A DNA stretch of 26,724 bases from an uncultured Collinsella sp. (GTDB lineage: Bacteria > Actinomycetota > Coriobacteriia > Coriobacteriales > Coriobacteriaceae). Below are positions 5,759-17,000 of the stretch, one piece after another (position 1 is the first letter of the stretch; every line of letters begins with the position of its first letter). Below the pieces are notes generated by a model. The model saw nothing but the letters and a program-made list of their open reading frames with translations. It had not been told where the DNA came from and did not search any database. Made by a program: the position numbers and the translations under genes. The stretch covers positions 1 to 26,724 of the forward strand of contig URTP01000010.1 of NCBI GenBank assembly GCA_900550835.1, in the 5' to 3' direction.

Positions 5759-7774
5759 ATGACCGCACCTGCATCCAAGCTGCTCCAGCCCATTACGGTT
5801 GGCCCCCTTGAGCTCAAAAACCGCATTATGTTCCCGCCGCTGACCACCGGCTACGAGGAGCGCGACGGTTCCATCGGCGAGCGCAGCCTGGCTTTTTACG
5901 AGCGCCTAGCCCGTGGCGGCGTGAGCTACATCGTCATCGGCGACGTCGCTCCCGTTATGACCGCGAGCCCCACGCCCAAGTTGGCGACCGACGCCCAGAT
6001 CCCCACGTTTAAGGCGCTGGCCGACGCCGTTCACAAGCACGGCGCCAAGGTCGCGCTGCAGCTGTTCCACCCCGAGTACGACGTGCCCGGTGTCGGCCGC
6101 ATGGTCATGGGTTCCATGGCCGCCGCCAAGGCTGCGCAGGAGGCTAAGGCCGCCGGCGACGAGGAGACCTTTGCCGCCAAGATGGCCGAGTCCAACGAGA
6201 TCCGCAAGCAGGCCTACGCCAAGTTGCACCACGATATGCAGCACTTTGTGAACGAGGCGAGCGTAGAGCAGCTCACCCAGATCAAGGAGGCCATCGCCGC
6301 CTCGGCCGCTCGCGCGCAGCAGGCCGGCATTGACGCCATCGAGGTCCACGGCGACCGCTTGGTGGGTTCGCTATGTTCGGCCATCCTCAACAAGCGTACC
6401 GACGAGTACGGCGGTTCGTTCGAGAACCGCGTTCGCTATGCCGCCATTAAGGAGGCCGCGCCGCAGCTGATGGTGGAGTACAAACTGCCCGTGATCATGG
6501 AGAACCCCGACGGCACGCCGCGCGGCAAGGGTGGCCTGCAGCCCGACGAGGCCTGCGAGTTCGCCAAGCTGCTCGAGGGCGCGGGCATCGACATGATCCA
6601 GGTCGCGCAGGCCAACCACACCGGCAACATGGGCGACACCATTCCGCCCATGGGTGCCATGCCCTACAACTGGACGCTGCCGGTGGCCGAGCGCGTCAAG
6701 GCCCTGGTCTCCGTGCCGGTGGCCACCGTCGGCCGTGTTGTTTCGGTCGAGGCCGGCGAGAAGATTCTTGAGGACGGCGCGGCCGACATTATCGCCTATG
6801 GCCGCTCGCTCATGTGCGACCCCGACATTGCGCTGAAGGCCGCGACCGGCGAGCCCATCCGCGAGTGCCTCAACTGCAACAAGGGCTGCGTCGATGCGAT
6901 TCAAAACCGCAAGTACATCTCGTGCGTGCTCAACGCCGAGAACGGCGACGAGGCGACCATCGCCATTAAGCCGGGCGAGGGCGACAAGAAGATCGCCGTG
7001 GTGGGCGGCGGTATTGCCGGCCTGGAGGCCGCACGCGTGGCGGCCAAGCGCGGCTACGACGTGACCGTCTATGAGGCGAGCGATCACTTGGGCGGCCAGA
7101 TTGTGCTGGCGGCCGCGCCTCCGCGCAAGGATGAGATTATGCGCTCGGTCGAGTATTACGAGAAGATTCTGCCCGGCCTGGGCGTGAAGGTCGAGCTCAA
7201 CCATGCCGCTACGGCCGAGGATCTCAACGCCGCCGACGCCGCGATTGTGGCCGTGGGCGCACACGACGTGGTCATCCCCGTTCCGGGTGCCGACTCGGAC
7301 AAGGTCGTCTCGAGCTGGGACGTGCTGGCCGGCAAGGTGGAGCTCAGCGGGCGCGTCGCCGTCATTGGCGGTGGCCTGGTGGGCACCGAGACTGCCGAGT
7401 ACCTGCTGCAGCACGGCTGCGAGGTGGCGATCGTCGAGATGCTCGACAAGATTGCCGCGGGCGAGTCCGAGACCATTCTGCCGCTGATCATGAGCGACTT
7501 CGCCGCCCACAACGTGGAACAGCACGTTAAGACCCGCCTGACCGCCGTTACCGACGAGGGCGTGGAGGCCGTGCACACCACCGAGGACGGCCCCGAGGAG
7601 CCGGTGAAGATCGCCTGCGATTACGTGGTGATGGCCGTGGGCTCCAAGGCCAACGCGTTTGACCTGGATGGCGTGACGGTGCCCGTGACCTGCGTGGGCG
7701 ACTGCTCGGGCGAGCGCACCGCCGACATTGCGAGCGCCATTCGCACGGCGTATCACGCGGCCAACGAGCTGTAG
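5759..7774 (+). CDS. FAD/FMN/Fe-S NADH:flavin oxidoreductase of the old-yellow-enzyme / dienoyl-CoA reductase family
   Basis: The protein has an N-terminal TIM-barrel flavin domain (LKNRIMFPPLTT at about residue 20, counting from ATG 5753; HGDRLVGS and NKRTDEYGGSFENRVRYA at about 199-230). An iron-sulphur cluster motif follows, C372-x2-C375-x3-C379-x11-C391, and then two dinucleotide-binding folds (VVGGGIAGLEAAR at 416, VIGGGLVGTETAEYL at 537). This is the layout of FadH, enoate reductases, trimethylamine dehydrogenase and the bile-acid enzymes BaiCD/BaiH, which reduce activated C=C bonds with NAD(P)H. The substrate cannot be told from sequence. An Ala/Lys-rich segment at 122-170 replaces the usual loop after the barrel strand. 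ATG 5753 lies only 1 nt from the Shine-Dalgarno GAGAGG, so ATG 5759 (7 nt away) is the better start. It is transcribed alone, between the dyad array and two hairpins. Confidence 0.88.
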   Translation: MTAPASKLLQPITVGPLELKNRIMFPPLTTGYEERDGSIGERSLAFYERLARGGVSYIVIGDVAPVMTASPTPKLATDAQIPTFKALADAVHKHGAKVALQLFHPEYDVPGVGRMVMGSMAAAKAAQEAKAAGDEETFAAKMAESNEIRKQAYAKLHHDMQHFVNEASVEQLTQIKEAIAASAARAQQAGIDAIEVHGDRLVGSLCSAILNKRTDEYGGSFENRVRYAAIKEAAPQLMVEYKLPVIMENPDGTPRGKGGLQPDEACEFAKLLEGAGIDMIQVAQANHTGNMGDTIPPMGAMPYNWTLPVAERVKALVSVPVATVGRVVSVEAGEKILEDGAADIIAYGRSLMCDPDIALKAATGEPIRECLNCNKGCVDAIQNRKYISCVLNAENGDEATIAIKPGEGDKKIAVVGGGIAGLEAARVAAKRGYDVTVYEASDHLGGQIVLAAAPPRKDEIMRSVEYYEKILPGLGVKVELNHAATAEDLNAADAAIVAVGAHDVVIPVPGADSDKVVSSWDVLAGKVELSGRVAVIGGGLVGTETAEYLLQHGCEVAIVEMLDKIAAGESETILPLIMSDFAAHNVEQHVKTRLTAVTDEGVEAVHTTEDGPEEPVKIACDYVVMAVGSKANAFDLDGVTVPVTCVGDCSGERTADIASAIRTAYHAANEL

Positions 7775-7789
7775 TTAACTTCGCGGCCA

Positions 7790-7819
7790 GGCGGGGCGGT
7801 AGCACGGATCCGCCCCGCC
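7790..7819. other. GC-rich hairpin behind the flavoenzyme gene
   Basis: A 10-bp perfect stem (7790-7799 and 7810-7819) with a 10-nt loop and no T tract lies 16 nt after the stop codon. It may protect the 3' end of the mRNA or help the terminator that follows. Confidence 0.5.
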
Positions 7820-7848
7820 CGACTGCGTCCCTGCGCACATAGACCATC

Positions 7849-7893
7849 AACCGGGGTGGGGCCTGCAAGAACAGCGGGCCCCACCCCGGTTTT
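7849..7893 (+). terminator. Strong rho-independent terminator after the flavoenzyme gene
   Basis: The arms 7849-7862 and 7878-7891 pair perfectly over 14 bp and the stem can extend by four more pairs. A short T4 run follows at 7890-7893. It separates the flavoenzyme gene from the surface operon. The rest of the 7775-8126 gap holds an AT-richer stretch (7920-8060) with only a weak promoter candidate. Confidence 0.75.
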
Positions 7894-8014
7894 GGTGCAG
7901 GGGGCAGATTAGTTTGCACCAAGTCCTTGGCATATGGGCGTGGCTGCTATTCGTAATCTTTAAGACATCATTAAGGCTTGCGCTGTGGAGCAAACCGCAG
8001 GTCAATGCTATTCT

Positions 8015-8042
8015 TTTACCTTATCGTATGGTGTTGTATTCT
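8015..8042 (+). promoter_or_regulatory. Weak promoter candidate for the surface operon
   Basis: TTTACC at 8015-8020 and TATTCT at 8037-8042 are separated by 16 nt and each match the sigma-70 consensus at four of six positions. This is the best pair in the AT-rich leader, 85 nt before the first gene, but the evidence is weak. Confidence 0.25.
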
Positions 8043-8126
8043 GCCTGAATTCTCTACCTGCGAACAACGGATAAACGCGACCGAGCGGAAAGGATGGCAC
8101 GCCCGCTAGCAGGGCAAACGTAAACG

Positions 8127-9185
8127 ATGAGTGGCATGGACCGACATAGCGAGCTCCAGCAGCACAAGACGGCGGCCGAGTACCGCCAAGCTGCCGACGA
8201 GCACGTGCGGACCCTCAAGGATTTCTGGAAGGATTTCCTGGTGAGCGGTCTGTTTGTGCTGGCCGCCATCGTCGCCATCTTTGCATGCCTGGCCTGGTTT
8301 GCCGCGAATAACCGAGTGAGTGCCACGGGGAGCACGATCGCGGCGAAGGGCCCGCGGTTTGTGCTCTCGGGAACGCAGGGCGGCACGGCGGGTAAGTACG
8401 ACACTCAGGACAACTACGCGTCGGACAGTACAAGCCTTGCCGTGAACAATCTTTTCAACCTCAATAACATGAGCACCGATGGCGGTCTCTCTCCGGGGTC
8501 GGCCGGCCAGCTCCAGCTCAACGTCAGGCCGCTCTGCAATGACCTGCACGATATCACGGTGGAGATGACCTGGGAAATTTCTGTTCAGACGAGCGTTGCG
8601 GGCACGGGCGGCACTGCTGCGGATGCATCGAAAAACGAAGAGATCATCAACTCGCTTAAAGATTTGGTGCGCGGTCATATCCTGGTTTTTCAGGGCAAAG
8701 ATGCCTCTGGCTTTTACTCGAATCCGCTGGTCCCCACGACCACCACGGTGACCCAGGACGGGGCCAGCGTCACCGTCATTACGCAGAGCTTTACCATCCC
8801 AAAGTCGAGCTTTTACGCTGCGGACTCAAATAGCACGACCGAAACCGTCACCAAAACCCTCTACTGGATTTGGCCGGAACAGTTCAAGAGCTATGTTCGC
8901 ACGGGCAACGCCGGCTACGGTGGCAACCTTTTCGCTAACACAGGCGACGAGGGGGGATACACAACCCTCGTCGGCGACATCAACAATAACCACGCGCGCT
9001 ATTTCCGCGCCGATAGCACGAGCGTGCCAGGTCAGGTGCCTAGCGCGGTTCCGCCTGTCGGAGCCGGCATGTCCTCTGCGGATGTGGAAACCTGCGCCAG
9101 CTACTACAACAACGCCGACGAGATTATCGGCAAGAACGTCAAGTACATTCGCGTGCGCTTCACCGCCAAGGAGGCGGATAAATAA
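8127..9185 (+). CDS. Single-pass membrane-anchored surface protein, first gene of the giant-protein operon (352 residues)
   Basis: The family is not recognised. The protein has a 36-residue charged cytoplasmic tail, one hydrophobic segment at about 37-60 (FLVSGLFVLAAIVAIFACLAWF) and an outside domain of about 290 residues rich in Ser, Thr, Asn and Gly. The exit of the membrane segment, LAWFAANNRVSATG, resembles the start of TasA/camelysin-like and other SipW-type exported subunits. That likeness is only in style. An RPLC motif at 134-137 recurs as RPFC in the next protein. The predicted outside domain is strand-rich (DITVEMTWEISV, TLYWIWPEQFKSYV, VKYIRVRFTAKE). There is no sorting signal. ATG 8127 has only a weak Shine-Dalgarno. 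An in-frame ATG at 8094 is closed by TAA at 8121. The next gene starts directly after its stop. Confidence 0.75.
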   Translation: MSGMDRHSELQQHKTAAEYRQAADEHVRTLKDFWKDFLVSGLFVLAAIVAIFACLAWFAANNRVSATGSTIAAKGPRFVLSGTQGGTAGKYDTQDNYASDSTSLAVNNLFNLNNMSTDGGLSPGSAGQLQLNVRPLCNDLHDITVEMTWEISVQTSVAGTGGTAADASKNEEIINSLKDLVRGHILVFQGKDASGFYSNPLVPTTTTVTQDGASVTVITQSFTIPKSSFYAADSNSTTETVTKTLYWIWPEQFKSYVRTGNAGYGGNLFANTGDEGGYTTLVGDINNNHARYFRADSTSVPGQVPSAVPPVGAGMSSADVETCASYYNNADEIIGKNVKYIRVRFTAKEADK

Positions 9186-10001
9186 ATGGACGAGCAGCTT
9201 AATGCCCGCGAGCAGGGCGATATCAAACACAACGAAGGAGCGGCAAACCCCGGCGGCAACGGGTTCGGCTCGCACGGCGAAGCGCGTCCGGCTGGCCGCA
9301 TCGAGCGCATCAAGGCTTGGGTGAGCGACCACCGTCGCGAATCCCTGGCCATCGTGGGTCTGGTGGCCGTGCTTCTCGTGTTGCTGGGATTGACGCTCGG
9401 ATGGTTCGTCGATGCCAATCGCGGCTCCACCGTTGGCAAGATCAAGGAGCCGGCGGAGCTCAAAGTGCTGGGCCCCAACGCTACGGCAACAGAGCAGGTC
9501 GACCTGAGCTACAACCCCGAATACGGCGATACCAAGACCGGCAACACGGTGACGCTCAAGCGCCCGTTTTGCGTGCAGACGGGCGGCGACGGGTTTGAGC
9601 TGCAGCTTGCGAATACGACCAACATTATGGGTCTCACTATCGAGCTGTATAAAGCTGAGGATACGGGCCTAGGTGATGCTCCCGACGTGAGCGGCACTGC
9701 GGGCGGCAAGCCCTATAGCTGGAAAATGTATGAAACGGATCTGCTGAAGAGCTTCACGCCCATCGAAGACCCGGGCGAGGGCGCAAGCGACCCTACATTC
9801 AAGGACTATCAAAACGTCCAGCGCAACGCGCGCCCGCTCTACCGATACAAGAAATTCGGCAAAAGCGAACTCAACGCCAAGACGCTCGACGGCTCGACTG
9901 GCAACGACACGCTCAACTTTATCATCAAGCTTTCGTGGGACGAGAGCGCCAAAGAGACCGACGTGATCTATGTGATCGCGCGCAACACGAGCGGTATGTA
10001 G
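9186..10001 (+). CDS. Single-pass membrane-anchored surface protein, second gene of the operon (271 residues)
   Basis: The ATG follows the stop of the previous gene without a gap and uses an AAGGAGG Shine-Dalgarno inside it, so the two are translationally coupled. The N-terminal 50 residues are hydrophilic (Gly/Asn/Arg-rich), followed by a membrane segment at about 53-74 (ESLAIVGLVAVLLVLLGLTLGWF) and an outside domain of about 195 residues. The membrane exit LGWFVDANRGS copies that of the first gene (LAWFAANNRVS), and RPFC at 126-129 matches its RPLC, so the two are probably distant paralogues. The C-terminus ends in a strand (DVIYVIARNTS). No enzyme motif is seen. A role as a membrane-held partner or subunit of the giant surface protein is inferred from the operon only. 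Confidence 0.75.
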   Translation: MDEQLNAREQGDIKHNEGAANPGGNGFGSHGEARPAGRIERIKAWVSDHRRESLAIVGLVAVLLVLLGLTLGWFVDANRGSTVGKIKEPAELKVLGPNATATEQVDLSYNPEYGDTKTGNTVTLKRPFCVQTGGDGFELQLANTTNIMGLTIELYKAEDTGLGDAPDVSGTAGGKPYSWKMYETDLLKSFTPIEDPGEGASDPTFKDYQNVQRNARPLYRYKKFGKSELNAKTLDGSTGNDTLNFIIKLSWDESAKETDVIYVIARNTSGM

Positions 10002-10015
10002 GAGAGGGGGCGCAC

Positions 10016-10966
10016 ATGGAGAAGCAAGGGAGGCAGCGGGATGCCGAGCGCGAGCAGCTGGCAAAAAGCAAAAGCCTAGTCAAGAATAAGCTGGTTGTGG
10101 CGGCAATCGCACTTGTTTGCGCCGTGGCGCTCGTGACGGGTGGTTACTTTACCTATTCCGCCTACACCGCCAACGGATTTCTAAAGTCCGTCGCCGCAAC
10201 GGGCACCGCGCAGAGCCTGTTTGCGAGCGATTTGCTCACGGGCTATATGAGTGCGCCTAGCAACGACGACCTCGACCGTGCCCAGCGCTCCGTTACGGTG
10301 TATCCCAGCAGCGGACAGTGCAGCTTCACCTTTAGCATCTATAACTATTTGCTGAGCAACAGCAACTTCTGCAACGACAAAAACGTGACGTACACCTTGA
10401 CGGTCGAGGGGCATGGGCTCGATGGCGCCACGTGGAGCTATGAACCCCAGCCCGGTAGCAGCGTCACGCTTCCGGAGAATCAGCCCACCAAGCACGACTA
10501 CACCGTGACGTTCCCTGAGGACAAGTTGGGACATACCTACTTTGTGATTAGGGCGACGGTGGTTTCGGGCGATAGCCCCGGCACCGAGCTCACCTGTCTG
10601 GCGGCGAAAGTCGTGCCGTCAAAGAAGGCCGAGGTCAAGACCGCCGCGGTTGAGGGTGCGCTGGTTGACGAAACAGATGAAAATACTTTTGCTGATTATG
10701 CTGCCTGCAACTACCGCGTAACGGTCACGGGAGCACCGACAAGCGTCACGCTCAAGTGGGGGGAGCACGTGGAGATCGACCCGTTCTTCCCGATCAACCA
10801 TAGTGCGACGGTGGATACCGCAACTCGCACGGCTACGTTCACCATGGAGCCTGGCTCGATGATCGTCAACTTCTACCGAGTGGACGGCAAAACGCCCGAT
10901 GACTGGAAAAAGCTGGGTATTAGCGTAACCAAAACCCCCCAAACGCGCACGACGGAGACTCAATAA
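10016..10966 (+). CDS. Single-pass membrane-anchored surface protein, third gene of the operon (316 residues)
   Basis: The frame is open from further upstream, but ATG 10016 is the sensible start: it has a GGAGAGG Shine-Dalgarno and lies 14 nt after the preceding stop. The protein has a basic 24-residue cytoplasmic tail, a membrane segment at about 25-44 (KLVVAAIALVCAVALVTGGY) and an outside domain of about 270 residues. The exit FTYSAYTANGFLKS is again like SipW-dependent exported proteins. Four cysteines in the outside part (SGQCSF, SNFCND, LTCLAA, AACNYR) could form two disulphides. The second half contains an Ig-like pattern of strands (YRVTVTGAPTSVTLKWG, TATFTMEPGSMIVNFYRVDG). Unlike the first two proteins it lacks the RP[LF]C motif. 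The function is unknown. Confidence 0.75.
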   Translation: MEKQGRQRDAEREQLAKSKSLVKNKLVVAAIALVCAVALVTGGYFTYSAYTANGFLKSVAATGTAQSLFASDLLTGYMSAPSNDDLDRAQRSVTVYPSSGQCSFTFSIYNYLLSNSNFCNDKNVTYTLTVEGHGLDGATWSYEPQPGSSVTLPENQPTKHDYTVTFPEDKLGHTYFVIRATVVSGDSPGTELTCLAAKVVPSKKAEVKTAAVEGALVDETDENTFADYAACNYRVTVTGAPTSVTLKWGEHVEIDPFFPINHSATVDTATRTATFTMEPGSMIVNFYRVDGKTPDDWKKLGISVTKTPQTRTTETQ

Positions 10967-11006
10967 CTCTGGAAACAGAGTTTTTAGGATAAGAGGTACG
11001 GAATCG

Positions 11007-14000
11007 ATGAGAACGGCAAAGCGCATACTCGCAGAGTTCATGACGGTGATCATGGTACTCCAGGCATGCTCGCCCACGGTGGCCGCCGTGGCGGCCGGCT
11101 GGCAGAACATTTCGAGCGAGATTGCCGCCGCGTCTGCGGAGGCATCGGATGCAGCCGAGAGCGGCGAGACCAACGGCGACGCCGCGAATGGGTCTGGGGC
11201 GAGTGATGCTGGTGCAGCAGGTGGCGGTGCCCAGGATGGTGCCGCGAAGGACGACGCCGCAACGGGCGATACTTCCGATAGTGCCACGGGTTCCGATTTC
11301 GCGGGCGACCAGACGGAAAGCGATGATACTGCTGGGGATGCCGCCGCTGACGATGCCGAGCAAGACGCAGATGATGCAGCTTCGGAGGATGTCGCAGCTC
11401 AGGCGGATGCGACGATCAATACTCTGGACGAGCTTGTTAGGCTGCTCGAGGCTAACGGTGCGGAAAGCATCGAGTGCAAAGACGATAACAGCGGAATCAA
11501 AAGCCTCGATGTCAAGTTGTCGGCGGCGTTTACCATCCTGTCCAACGCCGACGCTTCGCTTTACTACGATGCGCAGATCAAGAGCATCATCACGGGCGAT
11601 GCGAAGCTCACCGAGACGGCCAAGAACGGGGCAAAGAACGATATGTCTTTCCAGGGCTTTGGCAGCGATGAGCATCCGTTTGAAGGCAGAATCTATAGGT
11701 CTCTGAATGGCGTTGATAGCCCTGTTGAGCTTACGGCTAACCGGACGGTTTTTAATAACCTCAAGCTGACTGACCAAAACAAGACGGTCAAGATAAAGTG
11801 GATAGGCGCAACTACCTATAGCGCGCCGATGGTCGCTACGAAGGTCAGCGGTGCGGAAAACAGCAAAGAGAGCAAGACGCTCAACGCGTCGGTTGACATC
11901 GCGGATCCCGTTGATAAGAAGGATGATACGACTTCCGCCTTGACGGCACCCCTCCTGGGTGAGACGACGGGCAACCTTACTGCGAACGTTACCTATCGCC
12001 TCGCTGGTCCCCGAAAAAATCTCAAGGCGAATGCGACGGGCAACATTGGCTTGATTGCCAATACGGTCGAGAACGGGACCTTGACGGTTGAGTCCGTCAC
12101 GTTCCCCAACGATCTGGCCTCGGACGGAACCGTCGAAACGAGCTCTGGCAACGCTGGCCTGCTCGTAGGCGAAGTTAAGGACGGTGCGACCCTGAGCATC
12201 GGCACCCTGACCAATGTTCCCACCGCCACCGTCCAGTCCACGAACGGCTCCGCCGGTGGCGTTGTGGGCCTCGTTGGCTCGAGCACGGGTGCCATGGTCA
12301 ACGTCACGGAAGCTCTCGACCTACACGCGCTCACCGTCAAGGGCACCACTGCCAGCGGCGGTTTTATTGGTAAAGCGACCGTGCTCACACTGGGCGCGGA
12401 TAATAAGCAGATTGGGTGTCCTCTAAATATTGGCGACGAGAACAGCGCTTGCTCTGGTGGCGTTATCGGCGACGTGAGCTTTGCGCAAGGATTTGCCGTT
12501 ACGTCCAATATGTTCGACCTGGGCGACCTTGTGACTCTTGGTGCGTCGCAGCGCGCCGGCGCTCTTTTTGGCATGGCCGATATCTCTAATGGAGACATCG
12601 TGGTGCAAGGCGGGACGTATAAGAGCAAACTCGCCTTACCAGAAGATGTTAGTGTCAACGGCAGCTACGGCGGCCTTGTCGGCAAGGTGTTCGCGACGAA
12701 AACGGACGACGACGGCGCTTTGCGCGCCTTTGTTGTTGAAAAGGATGCAGATAATAAGAATACGTGCTTAATTGAGTTTGACCTTGCGAGCAAGTTGTCC
12801 GACGCGGGCGGCGTTGTTGGCTATGTTGGCGATAGCGCAAATCCTAACTCGCAGCCCGTTGCCGTTGTCTTCAACGGCGTGACGGTTGCGTGCAAGGGAG
12901 ATGCTTCGGCGCGAACGGGTACCGGAAAGTTCGGTGGCGCCGTGGGCGTTGTCGATACGCGCAATGTCCTTGACGTGCGAGATTTCAAACTTACAAGCGA
13001 CAATCCTATCGGTAAGGCGCAAAGCAACCGTGCCGCGGGAATTGCGGGATCCGCGTGGAATGCTGTAATCAAATTCAGCGGCATCACGGATCTGTCGGGC
13101 GCAAGTTTTGGCGAGAACGCCACGACGGGTCAGCTCGTATACGAGAACCACAACGCGCTGATCTTCGCTGCCGGCAATGGCTCTAATGGTGATCTGGGAG
13201 ACAAGGGCGCTGCGGTCTGGACCTTCAAGCGTAGCAACTCAGCCTCAAAGACGGACGACATCGCGACCTACGGTGAAGTTGTTCGTCTGGGCGACTTCAT
13301 TAAGCTTGATGCGGACACTCATAAGTTGACCTTGCCGGATTCGCTGACGGCAGCTAACGGTGCCTACGCCCTAACCACAGCTGAGGATTTCGCCAAGCTT
13401 GCGATTACCTGGCAAACCAACGGCTACTACTCAATGGTCGAAGGCGTTGCCGAAAACAACCTGAACGGCTTGCAGTCCTCGACCATTACGGTGAACGGCA
13501 CTATTGATCTCAAAGGCACGGGCCTGACGGGTTTCACGCAGGATCGTGCAGACGGCTCGCAAGTTTTCTCGGGAACGTTGAACGGTGGCGGCACAATCAA
13601 TCTTGCCGTCGGCGAGGCGTACGGCAAGCGTGGTGAAGACGTGCTCGACGGCAATAACACGAGCAACGGCAACGGCAAAATCTACCGCCACGGCCGCTTG
13701 GGCTTGTTCGCGGCCGTCAACGGTGCAACCATCTCCAACGTCACAATCGCTGGCTCCATGAAGTTCGATAACGGTTCGGCTATCGATGCCGGGTCGCTTG
13801 CGTGTGCCATCGTCGGCAACCTGTCATTGTCTGGCGTAACGTGCAAAACGAATATCGCGTGCGATGATACGTTTGCCAATGACGTGAACATTGGTGGTAT
13901 TGCGGGCAGCGTGTTGGCGGCTTCTACGGTTGCGTTTAAGGATAACAGCAAGGCTCAAGCGACCATCGCTGCAACTAAAACGCTTAACGGCAATAGTCGC

Positions 14001-17000
14001 ATTGGCGGCGCCATTGGTTATGCGGGCGATTATGGCTCGTCATTCAATGTTGCGGGCCTCGAAGTCGCCGGATCAATCGAAACTGGCGATTGCGCCGGCG
14101 GCAAGATTGCCCAAGTCGGTGGTCTTATCGGCTGCATCGCACAGAGTACCTACAATGCAGGGACAATAGCCAACTCAGCTGATAAGCACGTGAACATTTC
14201 GGGCCTTTCGTTCAATTCATTCGAAATGAAAGTCGGCAGGAACGGCGATAAGCTCAATGGCACGGGTGGTTTCTTGGGTTATAGCTGGGGCAACGCGGTC
14301 GTAACTATCGGAGATGAGAGCATTAACAAGAATGAAAACTCCTATGCTCTGAAAACGACCAACGCTTCTATAACCGCGACTGCGGATGATTCCAAGGAAC
14401 TCGGTGGTCTTGTATACGCCGCGAGCGGTCACTGGATCATTAACAACTACGCCATCGATCTCTCGGGCACAACCATTAAAGCGGGCGCCGCTCAGACGCT
14501 CGGCGTTCTAGTTTGTCGTGGCTGCAAGGTGGATAATAAGACGACATATGGCGTCGAGAACTACATAGGTCTGTACTTGGAAGACAAGGCTTGTTGGGAG
14601 ACCGCCTATAGGGTGCCTAGCGGCGAGGGGGCCATCGTTGCACCGGGCGTAACGTCTTTCGATGAATGGGTTGGCAGCGGTGTAAAACCAAGCAAAGGCA
14701 GCAAACTCATGGACGCCGGCTGCAACGCGGTCGTTTCGCTGCACACACGGAATGACAAGCTGGACATGGACGGCGATGCCACAAATGGCAACAGCTACCA
14801 GAACCGCTCGACTTTCGGCCAAAGTCACAAAACGAACGGCAATACCCGCTACTTCTACAACCTCGACGGAGCCTATGATAGGTGTGAAGGCGGCTTTAGC
14901 GGCGGCCAAATCAATACGGCGGACAAGCTGCTCTTATGGTCTGCTTTCTGCTATGCTCCCGCCGGTATTCGTTCGACAATCGTTCCCGATGGTACGACAG
15001 GGCTTGATGGTTCCATAACCATAACCGGCACAATCGATTTGGCCGGCTACAGCTACTATCCCACTCAACCGATCGGAGAGGTGACGGTTAATAATGCGGC
15101 CATCACCTTCTACTACTCCAAGATCAAGGCCGAGCAGAATGGCAACAAGCTAAATTCCGATGCTACCCAGCACGAGAACATGCACTGCGGTCTTTTTCGA
15201 ACGGTGGCAAACGGCGATCTCACAGTAAGCAACGTCGCTTTGGGTGGTACCGTTGGGCCCGTTATCAATGACGGAAAGAGCTCTACTGACGCTATTGGCG
15301 CGGGCGGAAGCTCATCGGGCGCGCTCGTGTGCCGCTACGTGTGTGGGTCCAGCGACGGCAGTGGCACCAAGATTAGAAAGATCTCAATTGATGATCTTAC
15401 GCTCAACAATCTGATTGTCGACGGCGCCAACAGCGCCACGGACGCTAACGCCTATATGCCTCTGCTCATCAACGAGATGCAGAAGTACGTGAGCCTGAAC
15501 GCGAAGAATATCAAGACTACTGGGTACACGAGTGGCACCAAGGCGGCTACGTCGCTGTTCGGAAAGCTTGGTGTAGGCAGTGAGGCCGATCAGGTGACGG
15601 CAAAGTTTGAGCGAATCAGCTTGCCCAGCCAAAATAGCAATACGATTTTCACCCATGCGAGCCTGCTGGAGAGTTTTGGCTACAAAAGTACGGGCACGGG
15701 CTCTGCGGATTACACCTTTACTAAGGTCGAGGCCAATGCCGGAATGGTGACGTACGGAAGCGAAATCGATGCCGAGAACAAGGAGTACTCGGGCAAGCAG
15801 CTTTGGTATTACGACGAAGCGACGTATGGTGCCGTGAGCGGCTATGTGACGGTTGATGGTAAGAAGGACGGTGACGTCAGGCCTTGGTTCGGTGACTACC
15901 TTCCTTATGTTTACAAGGGAAAAGCCACCGAGGATGGCGTCCAGTATCACGAAATTAAAGTCAACCAGCGCATTCCAAAGCTGGTAGAGGGATGCGGCAC
16001 ATATGGCGATCCGTATGCCGTTAAGGACGCGGCGGAAATGAACGCCATCGCCAACTATATCAACAACCAAACCGCGCTCGACGGCTGGGAGGTCACCATT
16101 GTCGTCGACCAGAGTACGCTCTGCAATCGCCGTAGAAACAACTCAAATGACAATGAGATTACGTACGTCTATAAGCAGGCGAACGACGCCGGGGAGAAGT
16201 GGGAGAAGAGGACCGGCGATAACGCCACTGATCATTCGGCCACGCTTTCCGACGATATGATGCACCGCTATATCCAAAGTGCGTACTACAGTATTGAACC
16301 TACCGAGGGCAATACGATTACTCTCGACGGCGCATCGTTTGGCGGTTTTGGAAATAGGGCCAACCCGTTTAGGGGCGTCATCGTTGGCAACTTTGGTAGT
16401 GATAATAAAAACGCAACCATCAAGATAGAGAATAACAAGGGTTCGCTTCGCGGCCTTATTCCCTATAGCTACGGCAGCGTTGTGCGCAGCCTCAACATCA
16501 ACTATGTGAACGCGTCGGCGACTATTACTTATTCTGCCAAGGATTCCGACGGCGTTCCGACGGCGTTTTTCGGTGGCGTTATCGGCTGTATTCTTGGCGG
16601 CGATAACATTATTGATGGCGTGGTCGTAAACAATCCAAATAACGGCTCGACGACGTACGATTTTACCGTTACCGGTAGCTCGCATCTTGTTCCCATCGGC
16701 GGTTACGTCGGCGCCATTGCGGGCGGCGGTGTGATCTTCCGCAACACGGGCGACTCGTGGCGTGGCGGCACAAAGGAAAAGTTCAAACCCGTTGCGGAGG
16801 GTGGCGCAAACTACGGCCTGTACGACAACCCCTACGTCGGTCGTGTGATTGACGGCTATGCCTTTAGCGAAGGTTGTGCCCGTACCGTTGATAACGGAGA
16901 CGCTAACTACAAGATCAACGAGCTCACAAAAAAAGGAACCTCCTGTGTCACCACCACAGGCACCGACAACAAGTACCTTGGCACTAACGCCGAGGCTCCT

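Noticed and set aside
6371..7756. Minus-strand open frame of 461 codons opposite the flavoenzyme
   Set aside because: It has antisense composition without motifs, and the plus frame carries flavin, Fe-S and dinucleotide-binding motifs throughout.
8094..8123. Nine-codon upstream frame before the first surface gene, in frame with it
   Set aside because: Its Shine-Dalgarno lies almost on the ATG and there is no evidence of a leader function. It may be chance.
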